Assembly (NCBI GenBank): GCA_002344005.1
Contig: DDTD01000052.1
Location: 1-20,907, forward strand
Source of the DNA: Ignavibacteria bacterium UBA2373
GTDB taxonomy: Bacteria > Bacteroidota > Ignavibacteria > Kapaibacteriales > UBA961
DNA: 20,907 nt
Reading direction: 5' to 3'
How positions within the stretch are numbered: the stretch's first letter is position 1; each line of letters opens with the position of its first letter. The position numbers and the translations under genes were made by a program. Positions 7,701 to 14,946 of this stretch are shown here, piece after piece. The notes under the pieces are model-generated. The model was not told the origin of the DNA, did no database searches, and saw nothing but the letters and a program-made list of their open reading frames with translations.

Positions 7701-9563
7701 TTAATTAATCATTACCATTGCACCCTTAATGATATTCGTTGCGGATGCACTCGATTGTATCATTGCAGATTCTATTTTAACGGCAGCAGTCCCCGAGACA
7801 GTCATAGCAGCACCGGCTTTCACTTCAACATTGGTTTGTGATTTTAGTGAATGATTACCCATAGATTCAGATGTTTTATTACCTTGAACCTTTTCAGTGT
7901 CATTACCCTGAACGTTTTTTTCACTATTACCTGTAATACTGTGTTTTTGATTGCCTTTTGATGTTGTGGTTAAATCTTGTCGTGTTTCCATTCTAATGTT
8001 TTTTGCTTTCATTTCAATAGTTTCATCAGCATGAAGTTCTATGGTTTTTGAGTGGACATGAATAGTACCATCAATAGACTCAACAGTAATTTTAGGTTGT
8101 TTTAATTCAAGACGAATAATGTTTTTATTATCACGCATGGCAATAATAATTTCTTCTTCTCCTTGTTTGTCCAGAACACGAATAGTGGATTGTTGAGGTG
8201 TACGTACAAGTAACACTTCTTCAGAACCATTAGAAGTTTTTACATCAGGTTTTGACTCACTATGATAAAGTGCACCAATGATTATTGGCTGTGAGGGATC
8301 ACCATTTTCACAAGCCACCAACACATGATCGCCAATACGTGGAATATAATGTGTCCCATACTGTATGCCATTTTTTGTTTTTCCCGCACCGGTATGAACA
8401 ATACGCGCCCAAGGATTTTGTGCTGATGCGCCATAGCCGGTTTTCCATTTATATTCAATTTGTACTCTTCCAAGCGATTCAGGATCTTTATTATCCACAA
8501 CAACAGCATGTTGAGGAAATCCATTTTTCTCAAAAGTATCTGCATAAGGTGGTTGAAGATATGATTTTTGTGGCACTGCTTTTATCAATGCATAATACTC
8601 ATTACCTTCAAAAACAGCATTAAGTTCGGTAACAACCATTGTCTGCTGCAATAACGGAGCATCCGCACATTGTATAGCCATACCAATTTTCACCGAAGGG
8701 TGATTAATACGAGCCGATAATACCGCCATAGATCCTGCTGCTGCTGCTTGATCATAGTGCAATACTTTCTCAAATTCTTTTTTATTGATAACTGTAGCAT
8801 GAAAAGTCTGCCTTTTCAGATTAAATTTTTTTGCTCGAGCATAAGTATTTTGCAACAATGTATGAGAGGGCGGTGAATAAGGCGTGGATTCCGTATGAAA
8901 ATCCGAAGGCATGGTATGTTTAGCAAAATTATAAGGATATCCTTCTGCTTTTGTAAAACCTAATTGGCAATTCAATGATAAATCACTAATATTATCAAGT
9001 TGTAATTGTATTGTATTCGTACCATTTAATAGAGCATCGTAAACAAAATTCTCGCCATCAAAAAAGAAGAGCATACCGTCATAACGTGCAATTCGACAGA
9101 GAGCATCAAAATCCGATTCGGAATTTTGTTGAAAATACTTATAAGGAATTGTCTTGGGTGATGAGATTATTTTTCTTGCTTTGAGTGATTGCGTTAATTC
9201 CTTACTCAGTGCATTACCATCTTTATCGGCAAACGATTGATATTTTTTTTCAAATCCTAAAAGAAAATCCTCTGACATAGCATAAAGGATGACAGAATGT
9301 TGAAGCAATTCTACGCGCGTTATAATTGCTTTATACAGAGCTTTGATTGAGGAATCTATTTTATCTTCAATCGTAATATCAAGAATGTCACCTAACCATT
9401 CATTTGTTGCTTTTTTATACAAATCACCGGCTAATTTTCCTTGAAATCCGATCTCAAGTCGAATATCATTCGAAAAAAATAATTGTTGTGAAATTCGTAC
9501 ACCGTGGAATTGAACACCTTGCAACGATTTTCCGGCAATTTTGACAGTAACAATTGTATTCAT
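7701..9563 (-). CDS. vgrG: T6SS spike protein VgrG (TssI)
   Basis: A 620-residue VgrG, the trimeric spike at the tip of the Hcp tube. Residues 1-335 form the gp27-like hub, with the typical 'S-E-x-D-F-x-x-L-x-R-I-A-R-Y-D-G' segment at 148-163. Residues about 352-433 are the gp5-like OB fold, with the hallmarks GRVQIEY at 365, NPWARIV at 383 and the GDHVLVACENGDPSQPIIIG block at 411-430. Residues 440-620 form the spike. They include 'G-N' repeats (KGNQKHSITGNSEKNVQGN and on to GNHS) near 536-571 and then beta-helix-like VEVKAGAAMTVSGTAAVKI. The protein ends MVMIN with no added effector domain, and no PAAR gene is present in the window, so a tip protein must be found elsewhere. The ATG has no Shine-Dalgarno site. 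A terminator-like hairpin separates it from tssC. Confidence 0.93.
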   Translation of the reverse strand: MNTIVTVKIAGKSLQGVQFHGVRISQQLFFSNDIRLEIGFQGKLAGDLYKKATNEWLGDILDITIEDKIDSSIKALYKAIITRVELLQHSVILYAMSEDFLLGFEKKYQSFADKDGNALSKELTQSLKARKIISSPKTIPYKYFQQNSESDFDALCRIARYDGMLFFFDGENFVYDALLNGTNTIQLQLDNISDLSLNCQLGFTKAEGYPYNFAKHTMPSDFHTESTPYSPPSHTLLQNTYARAKKFNLKRQTFHATVINKKEFEKVLHYDQAAAAGSMAVLSARINHPSVKIGMAIQCADAPLLQQTMVVTELNAVFEGNEYYALIKAVPQKSYLQPPYADTFEKNGFPQHAVVVDNKDPESLGRVQIEYKWKTGYGASAQNPWARIVHTGAGKTKNGIQYGTHYIPRIGDHVLVACENGDPSQPIIIGALYHSESKPDVKTSNGSEEVLLVRTPQQSTIRVLDKQGEEEIIIAMRDNKNIIRLELKQPKITVESIDGTIHVHSKTIELHADETIEMKAKNIRMETRQDLTTTSKGNQKHSITGNSEKNVQGNDTEKVQGNKTSESMGNHSLKSQTNVEVKAGAAMTVSGTAAVKIESAMIQSSASATNIIKGAMVMIN

Positions 9564-9577
9564 AAGAATAGGAGAAT

Positions 9578-9628
9578 TAAAAAGAAAAGATTATCTCAAT
9601 CCGTATGGTTTTATCTCCACACGGATTG
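9578..9628 (-). terminator. Intrinsic terminator or attenuator between tssC and vgrG
   Basis: In the minus-strand transcript a 12-bp stem forms between 9617-9628 and 9597-9608 (CAATCCGTGTGG against CCATACGGATTG, one G-U pair) with an 8-nt loop. It is followed after a few bases by a U-rich tract (TCTTTTCTTTTT, 9578-9590). It lies 22 bp past the tssC stop and 14 bp before the vgrG start. It probably ends some or most transcripts coming from the sheath and tube genes, so that less message reaches vgrG and the baseplate genes. Confidence 0.65.
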
Positions 9629-9650
9629 GATAAACGAGATAGTTAAAAAA

Positions 9651-11075
9651 TTACGCACCTTCTTTCCATCCCATTCCCTCTTCGGAAACAAGATGAAGAA
9701 ATATATTGCGGACTGCATTTTTATATTTAACAGATACTCGCACATTAAGCTGATCATTAGCAACACTTCCATCAGGATTTTGAACAGTGTCCACGCCTTC
9801 CACCTTGCCAAATTCAAGCATTTTTTCAGGACCACCTGTATTATGCATTAAGAATTTTTGTATCGCTGTTTGTATGCGCTCCCTATTTGTTCTTTCATTC
9901 GGCACAAAAATCTGACTATTAAGAAAATGAAGAACTGTCTTATTGATATATTCATCGCAACGTTTGACGGTATATTGATCCATACCTTGATCTCCTGTTC
10001 CGCTCGCTAAATATAGATTGTCAACACCCCAAAATACAATTCCTTCGAAATAAGCCAAAGGAATAACAGACTTGTTGAACTTCATTTCCAGAGCACCTCG
10101 TACATTCCATTTCATTTCCAAAGGAGAACCATCAGCTGTGGGTATTTTTACTTCATGAGGTTTATTTGCTTGAGCAACATGTAACCCTTCGGTAATATCA
10201 CCTTTATATACTTTACCTGCCAATAATGAAGCCGGATTAATATAAAAATCACCTTTGGATTCGAAGCGATTAGCTTTACGCATTCGTAAGCCATTAGCGA
10301 CAAGAGAAATATGTTGTTTTACGGGATCGGCTGATTTTAGTTCGGCAAATTCTCCACCCACAGCAAATGCTTCATGTGCTTCTTTGAGTTCCATTTCAGG
10401 AAAACCAGAAAATAAATGTGCAGAAAAATGTTGCGCCATTTTACCATATTGCAGTAATTTAGCTTCACTGCCGGGCCATTCAGGCATTACCATAAGACCT
10501 TTGAGATTTTTCATATCAAAGTTTTCTCTACTTGCCACAAAACTTGCCAAACCCGTCTCTGTGTCCGTTAATTGAGCAAAATGTTTTTTGGGCGAAGCAT
10601 TGACAATACCGATATTGGCGACCTTTTCACCCGGAAAAACTTGTGCTTCATAAAAAAACGCATCAAGTTCGCGATAGGTTTTTTCAAGATTTTTTTGTTG
10701 CGCATATACTTTTTCCATATTATCTTGAAACACTTGCGCAACTTGCTCGCGACGTGTTTTTGCTTTTGTACGAAGTGCGGCTGAATTTTCCGCACCTTCA
10801 AGCATCTGTTGTAATACTTGTAAGCGCTTCAAATACGCATAACCGACATTAACATCATCAGCAGATCGAGTTATTTTCAATTGATTAGAGAGAGTTGTTT
10901 TTGCTTTATCCTCATCATCAATCGGCACTTCTTTTGCAGCGGGAAATACTTTGACAGCAGCCCCACCTGGTAAAAAAGACCCGACCTTTGGCGGCAGAAT
11001 GACTAATTTTTCTGCATCAGTCAATGTACGCACATCCACTTTTTCTTTAGTCGTAACTTGTGACTGTTCACTCAT
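9651..11075 (-). CDS. tssC: T6SS sheath large subunit TssC
   Basis: A 474-residue cytosolic protein, the larger of the two subunits of the contractile sheath. The N-terminal 150 residues are mainly helical. The middle has NLKGLMVMPEWPGSEAKLL near 193-211 and LLAGKVYKGDI near 288, both fitting the Bacteroidota TssC family (DUF5458, T6SSiii). Near the C-terminus the strand KNAVRNIFLHL (about 452-462) corresponds to the strand that joins neighbouring sheath subunits. The usual proteobacterial length is about 490-500. It is not next to tssB: two hcp genes lie between them. The ATG at 11075 has no Shine-Dalgarno site; a hairpin ends 35 bp upstream. The assignment to TssC is firm, and the subtype is from memory of family sequences. 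Confidence 0.88.
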   Translation of the reverse strand: MSEQSQVTTKEKVDVRTLTDAEKLVILPPKVGSFLPGGAAVKVFPAAKEVPIDDEDKAKTTLSNQLKITRSADDVNVGYAYLKRLQVLQQMLEGAENSAALRTKAKTRREQVAQVFQDNMEKVYAQQKNLEKTYRELDAFFYEAQVFPGEKVANIGIVNASPKKHFAQLTDTETGLASFVASRENFDMKNLKGLMVMPEWPGSEAKLLQYGKMAQHFSAHLFSGFPEMELKEAHEAFAVGGEFAELKSADPVKQHISLVANGLRMRKANRFESKGDFYINPASLLAGKVYKGDITEGLHVAQANKPHEVKIPTADGSPLEMKWNVRGALEMKFNKSVIPLAYFEGIVFWGVDNLYLASGTGDQGMDQYTVKRCDEYINKTVLHFLNSQIFVPNERTNRERIQTAIQKFLMHNTGGPEKMLEFGKVEGVDTVQNPDGSVANDQLNVRVSVKYKNAVRNIFLHLVSEEGMGWKEGA

Positions 11076-11110
11076 AGTGTATTATCAAAAATGTGAATAA
11101 TTATTGTAAC

Positions 11111-11143
11111 AACACGGTGCAGAATATTTCGCTGCACCGTGTT
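11111..11143 (-). promoter_or_regulatory. Perfect 12-bp inverted repeat between hcp2 and tssC
   Basis: AACACGGTGCAG at 11111-11122 and its exact reverse complement at 11132-11143 enclose a 9-nt loop. The hairpin lies 30 bp after the hcp2 stop and 35 bp before the tssC start. What follows on the minus strand (GTTACAATAATTATT) is AT-rich but not a proper U tract. It may therefore be a weak terminator, or a stem that protects the 3' end of an abundant hcp message. It could also be an operator, but nothing supports a particular protein. Confidence 0.6.
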
Positions 11144-11173
11144 AGATAGAAAGACTTATGTGTCGAGTATTCT

Positions 11174-11584
11174 TTACTTAAATGTTTCAAGATCAAAGCT
11201 AGCTCCACCGCCACCGGCTTTATATTCGAGACTACCGACTCTTAATTCAATAGTTTCTGTGGTTGGCATATTCGGTGCTGTTGGGTTATTCAATGACCAA
11301 TTACTGACAAACATACGTTTTAAGATAAAGGAATATTCATCTTTTACATCGTCACCGTGAAAATCCAATTGCCCTGAGATAATATTTTTTCTACCATCTT
11401 CATTGGTTGCAATATCAAAAAGATCAACAATTGCATTATCAGTGGCATCACGTGTAATGCGAACTGTTGCAGCAAATGTTGGTTCACGGTAAATACCTCT
11501 TCTGTCAAAAGGTGTATCTATTTCTACGGTTACATCTTGTGGATTTGAGATTGTTTTTCCGTTGAGTACTACATTTTTTATCAT
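11174..11584 (-). CDS. hcp: Second Hcp-like tube protein (TssD)
   Basis: A 136-residue Hcp-like protein, a paralogue of the gene just upstream. Shared residues include GK near residue 9, TP-x-x-x-RG at about 24-30, AATV-x-x-TR near 38-45, and the block ATNEDGRKNIISG near 59-71 (ATNDDGRLGIISG in the other). Both end in a Gly-rich turn followed by SF. I judge roughly 35-40% identity over the first half. Hcp forms hexameric rings stacked into the inner tube, and it is also an effector carrier. TAGGAG lies 7 bp before the ATG, and the gene starts 14 bp after the hcp1 stop. Having two different subunits raises the possibility of mixed tubes, of a cargo-specific second Hcp, or of a baseplate-proximal ring. 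Confidence 0.8.
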   Translation of the reverse strand: MIKNVVLNGKTISNPQDVTVEIDTPFDRRGIYREPTFAATVRITRDATDNAIVDLFDIATNEDGRKNIISGQLDFHGDDVKDEYSFILKRMFVSNWSLNNPTAPNMPTTETIELRVGSLEYKAGGGGASFDLETFK

Positions 11585-11598
11585 TGTGAATCTCCTAA

Positions 11599-12021
11599 TT
11601 AAAGAATACGATTAAATTCATGAACTGAAAAACTTTTACTATTTCCACCGCCATTTAGTTTCATTTTACCAACTTTAAGGACTATGATTTCCCACATATT
11701 CTGATCGCCTTGTGGTTGATTAAATGTCCACTCAGCAATAAATGCTTCTTCAAGTTCAAGTGTATATGTTGTTTCTTTTCTTGCACTTTGCAATACGATT
11801 TCACCTGATATGATCCCAAGACGACCATCATCATTTGTTGCAGCTTTAAAAAGCTCCATTGTCGGAGTATTGACAGCACGTCGAGTTAATGTAACAGTTG
11901 CTGCACCCGTACGACCATCATAATCGCCGCGTGGTCCATATGGTGTACCGATACTTATTGTAACACCTTCTACTTCCGGTAAGTCTTTACCGGCAATTTT
12001 GACACTTTTAGGTCTTGGCAT
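11599..12021 (-). CDS. hcp: Hcp-like tube protein (TssD)
   Basis: A 140-residue Hcp-like protein, the ring subunit of the T6SS inner tube. I place the start at the ATG at 12021 (MPRPKS), because AAGGAGG sits 5 bp upstream; a TTG start five codons earlier would include the ribosome site itself. The sequence is all beta with one helix (about 55-62, MELFKAAT). Its motifs are GAATVTLTR at 40-48, DGRLGIISGE at 64-73 and a C-terminal KVGKMKLNGGG. It resembles Bacteroidota TssD more than the proteobacterial Hcp. Its opening strand (SVKIAGKDL) also resembles the first strand of VgrG here (VTVKIAGKSL), in keeping with the common tube fold. The strong ribosome site suggests high expression. It sits between tssB and the second hcp. 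Confidence 0.82.
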   Translation of the reverse strand: MPRPKSVKIAGKDLPEVEGVTISIGTPYGPRGDYDGRTGAATVTLTRRAVNTPTMELFKAATNDDGRLGIISGEIVLQSARKETTYTLELEEAFIAEWTFNQPQGDQNMWEIIVLKVGKMKLNGGGNSKSFSVHEFNRIL

Positions 12022-12026
12022 ATATG

Positions 12027-12033
12027 CCTCCTT
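12027..12033 (-). promoter_or_regulatory. Strong Shine-Dalgarno site of hcp1
   Basis: On the minus strand AAGGAGG is followed by 5 bases and the ATG at 12021. It decides the start of hcp1 and rules out the longer TTG-started reading frame. It is the strongest site in the window; clpV, tssC, vgrG and tssE have none that I can see. Confidence 0.8.
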
Positions 12034-12081
12034 CAAAAGAATAAAATTAATAATATATAAATTAAAAAGAAAAACTAAGCA

Positions 12082-12612
12082 TTAATCATCCGACATTTTT
12101 TCGAATTCTATATCTTTCAACATAGATTGTACACGTTCAATTTCTTCAGCTATTGATTGGATAACCGCATCACGATTATTATCAAATAATTGTGCAAATT
12201 TTTGATCTTTTAATCTCTCCTGCAAATCCTCAAGTGCAAGATATGCAAGTTGTTGATCCAATAAGACTCTTTCTCCTTCATTGGTTTTTGCTTTTACTGC
12301 AAGGTTCTCAGCATTAAAATCATTCATGATTTCTTTTGGTTGTACACCATAATTCATGGTGATTGTCTCACTGATTTCATCAGGATTTTCTGCTCCCAAA
12401 TTATCAAGTTTTTTTACTTGAAAATGAAGAGACGGCTTGAAGGTTGCTGCCACTTCATCTATAGAACCACATTCGACAGGCGCTACATTTTCACCTGCTG
12501 TATCCGGTGCAACTTCGGCAACATACAGTGTTGAGTTACTTAACAATTCAGCAACACCGGGAACGGCATTTTTGGGAATTCTTTGCGCTCTATCAACTTT
12601 TTCTTGAGCCAT
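12082..12612 (-). CDS. tssB: T6SS sheath small subunit TssB
   Basis: A 176-residue acidic cytosolic protein read as TssB (VipA), which pairs with TssC in the sheath. The segment GSIDEVAATFKPSLHFQV (49-66) matches the 'S-I-D-E-V-x-x-x-F-K-P-x-V-x-V-x-F' block of Bacteroidota TssB. It is followed by 'ETITMNYGVQPKEI', equal to the 'E-x-L-x-F-x-x-x-x-D-F-x-P-x-x-I' strand and turn. The C-terminal helices run from about 103 to 168 (LLDQQLAYLALEDLQERLKD and on). AAGGAG is present 8 bp before the ATG. The gene begins 38 bp after the clpV stop, and hcp1 follows 60 bp downstream, so the usual direct tssB-tssC neighbourhood is broken. The size and the position beside clpV support the call. Confidence 0.75.
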   Translation of the reverse strand: MAQEKVDRAQRIPKNAVPGVAELLSNSTLYVAEVAPDTAGENVAPVECGSIDEVAATFKPSLHFQVKKLDNLGAENPDEISETITMNYGVQPKEIMNDFNAENLAVKAKTNEGERVLLDQQLAYLALEDLQERLKDQKFAQLFDNNRDAVIQSIAEEIERVQSMLKDIEFEKMSDD

Positions 12613-12650
12613 AGAGAATACTCCTTATTATTATGAATAAATTTGGTTAA

Positions 12651-14909
12651 TTAACCTATACTGACAACTAACGCATTGTTTTCTACATCTATAGTAATTG
12701 TATCAGGATAATACAATGATCCGGTTTCAGCTCTTTTCTGTAATATTTTTGTTGCTACTTTACTGGCTATTTCCGTATCAATAAAATTTGTTATAGACCG
12801 TGCGCCGAATTCTTTTTGATAACCTTGGGATACAATAAAGTCTCTTGCTTGGTCTGTTACTGTAATTGCAACATCTTTACCAGCCGGAGCATTAGCAAAT
12901 TGAGTTTCATACTTGCGTAATTTTTGCCCAATAATAACAGAGACATCTTCGGGGCGCAAATAGCGAAACACAACCATTTCATCCATTCTTTTAATAAATT
13001 CAGGACCTATATGTTTTTTAAAATGCTCTATTGCATCTTGTGCTGCTTGAGCATCGTCCCTTTCTTTATTCACATCAACACCTGAGAAACCATGATTTGA
13101 AGTTAACACAAATACCGTATTTGAAAAATTAATTGTATTGCCTTTACTATCAGTTAAACGTCCGTCATCAAACACTTGTAGGAACATTTGACAGACTTTT
13201 TTATGTGCTTTATCAATTTCATCAAGCAATACCATCGAATATGGTCTTCTTCGCACTGCTTCAGTTAAAACTCCACCTTCCTCATAACCAACCAAACCGG
13301 GGTCAGCACCTACTAATTTTTTACCGCTATGTTCATCGGAGTACTCGGTCATATCTAAACGAATAAATTGTTTAGGATCGCCGAAGAGTTCTGTGGCAAT
13401 TGCCTTTGCCATTTCGGTTTTACCAACACCGGAAGGACCTATAAACATAAAAATAGAACGTGGTCGTGCGGAATCTCTAAATGGCATTGTCATCATTTGT
13501 AGTCGTTTTGTCACAGAATGCACCGCATTCTCTTGACCAATAATCATCGAATTTAATCTATCAGGCAAAGTGAGTAATCGTTCTGATTCATCCTGAAACA
13601 ATTTCTCCACAGGAATTCCTGTTTTATCGGCAATAGCAACAGCAATATCTTTATCTTGAACAGAGGCATCCGGCGGTAATTCACCTAAAATACTTGCTAA
13701 TCGCACTCTTGCCATTGAATTATCCAACATCATAATCGCTTTTGCAGGAAATTGATTATCACCTATATAACGACCACTTAATGAAACCAATGTTTTTAAT
13801 TGTTCATCTGCTATGGATGTTTTGTGATGATCCTCATATTTATGTCTAATTCCTTGGAGTATTTCGAGTGTTTGCTCATGACTCGGTTCAGAAATATTAA
13901 TTTTCACAAAACGTCGGGTAAAAGCAGGGTCTTTTTCAATATGCGCACGATACTCGGCATATGTTGTGGCTCCTATCAACCATAACTCTCCTCTTGCCAG
14001 AGCAGGTTTAATAAGATTTGCGGCATCTAATGCACCCCCACTTTGTCCTGCTCCCATTAAGATATGAATTTCATCAACAAATAATATTACTTTACCCTGT
14101 TGCGCAGAAATTGCACTGATAATTGATTTTAACCGCTCTTCAAATTCTCCTCTATAATTTGCACCGGCTAACAATAAACCAACATCAAGAGAAAGTATAG
14201 TTTTTCCCTCTAAAATTGGGCCGGCAGTATTATTGCTTATATTTAAAGCCAAACCTTCAACAATTTGTGTTTTACCAACACCGGGGTCTCCCACTAATAT
14301 TGGGTTATTTGTAGATTTTTGAGATAGTATAGTAATGATTTGTCTGATTTCATTTTCTCTTCCAATAACAGCGGAAAGACGACCATTTTTAGCATCATCA
14401 ACAAGATTTCTACAGTATTTTGTTAGTACATCAGTGTTTTGTGGCATTCCTGAAGATTGAGTTTGTTTGGATTTTCCTTTATCATCAGTTGTTGTGTTTT
14501 GACGATTTTCAACAAATTCGCGGAATTGATAAGGAGTAATGGCAGCATCCCAAATAACCTCTGTAAGCGGATCTTTTTCAATTTCCACAACACTTAGCAC
14601 TAAACTTTTCCAAGTAATTTCACCACCTTCTGAGGCTTTATCAAAGAGCACTTTTAAGCGTGGTGATGCATCTCTTGTACTTGATGATGCCCATCTGGGT
14701 AACTGCTCCATACGGGTTTTAAGTACTCCTTGTAATGTTGCCTTCGACAAGGAATACTCTGTGCAATAATCTTCTAATCCGGCTTCATTTACCGATAATT
14801 CAACCCATAAGATGTGTTCCGGTTCGACATGTTGATGCCGCATCCCTTTTGCTTCATCTTGTGCCCGCAAAATAAGCGACTTACACTGTTCTGTAAATTT
14901 TTGTGCCAT
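12651..14909 (-). CDS. clpV: T6SS sheath-recycling ATPase ClpV (TssH)
   Basis: A 752-residue AAA+ protein of the ClpB/ClpV class, with two ATPase rings. An N-domain spans 1-150. In NBD1 there is Walker A GDPGVGKT at 207-214, Walker B ILFVDE at 275-280 and the arginine-finger region TRRF at 331-334. In NBD2 there is Walker A GPSGVGKT at 491-498, Walker B MVLLDEID at 559-566 and the sensor-2 motif FGAR at 701-704. Between the rings only about 20 residues (about 402-420) separate 'MLDNSMARVRL' from 'DIAVAIADKTGIPV', so the ClpB-type coiled-coil M-domain is missing or reduced. In T6SS, ClpV disassembles contracted TssB/TssC sheaths. The place directly before tssB supports ClpV over a general ClpB. 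No Shine-Dalgarno site is visible; the gene follows the 1377-residue protein by 37 bp. Confidence 0.88.
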   Translation of the reverse strand: MAQKFTEQCKSLILRAQDEAKGMRHQHVEPEHILWVELSVNEAGLEDYCTEYSLSKATLQGVLKTRMEQLPRWASSSTRDASPRLKVLFDKASEGGEITWKSLVLSVVEIEKDPLTEVIWDAAITPYQFREFVENRQNTTTDDKGKSKQTQSSGMPQNTDVLTKYCRNLVDDAKNGRLSAVIGRENEIRQIITILSQKSTNNPILVGDPGVGKTQIVEGLALNISNNTAGPILEGKTILSLDVGLLLAGANYRGEFEERLKSIISAISAQQGKVILFVDEIHILMGAGQSGGALDAANLIKPALARGELWLIGATTYAEYRAHIEKDPAFTRRFVKINISEPSHEQTLEILQGIRHKYEDHHKTSIADEQLKTLVSLSGRYIGDNQFPAKAIMMLDNSMARVRLASILGELPPDASVQDKDIAVAIADKTGIPVEKLFQDESERLLTLPDRLNSMIIGQENAVHSVTKRLQMMTMPFRDSARPRSIFMFIGPSGVGKTEMAKAIATELFGDPKQFIRLDMTEYSDEHSGKKLVGADPGLVGYEEGGVLTEAVRRRPYSMVLLDEIDKAHKKVCQMFLQVFDDGRLTDSKGNTINFSNTVFVLTSNHGFSGVDVNKERDDAQAAQDAIEHFKKHIGPEFIKRMDEMVVFRYLRPEDVSVIIGQKLRKYETQFANAPAGKDVAITVTDQARDFIVSQGYQKEFGARSITNFIDTEIASKVATKILQKRAETGSLYYPDTITIDVENNALVVSIG

Positions 14910-14946
14910 AATGGTATAAAAAAATGATAAATGCTGCTGATAAATA

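Noticed and set aside
12022..12036. TTG start giving five extra residues on hcp1
   Set aside because: That start would lie within the AAGGAGG ribosome site, which is ideally spaced for the ATG at 12021.
9651..12612. Extracellular contractile injection system (Afp/PVC-type) in place of T6SS
   Set aside because: A two-ring ClpV, paired TssB/TssC sheath proteins, a VgrG with gp27 and gp5 parts and a TssG are all T6SS features. Afp-type clusters carry a single-ring AAA ATPase and several complete sheath proteins.
12651..14909. General heat-shock disaggregase ClpB
   Set aside because: The M-domain needed for work with DnaK is missing, and the gene is directly followed by tssB and hcp.
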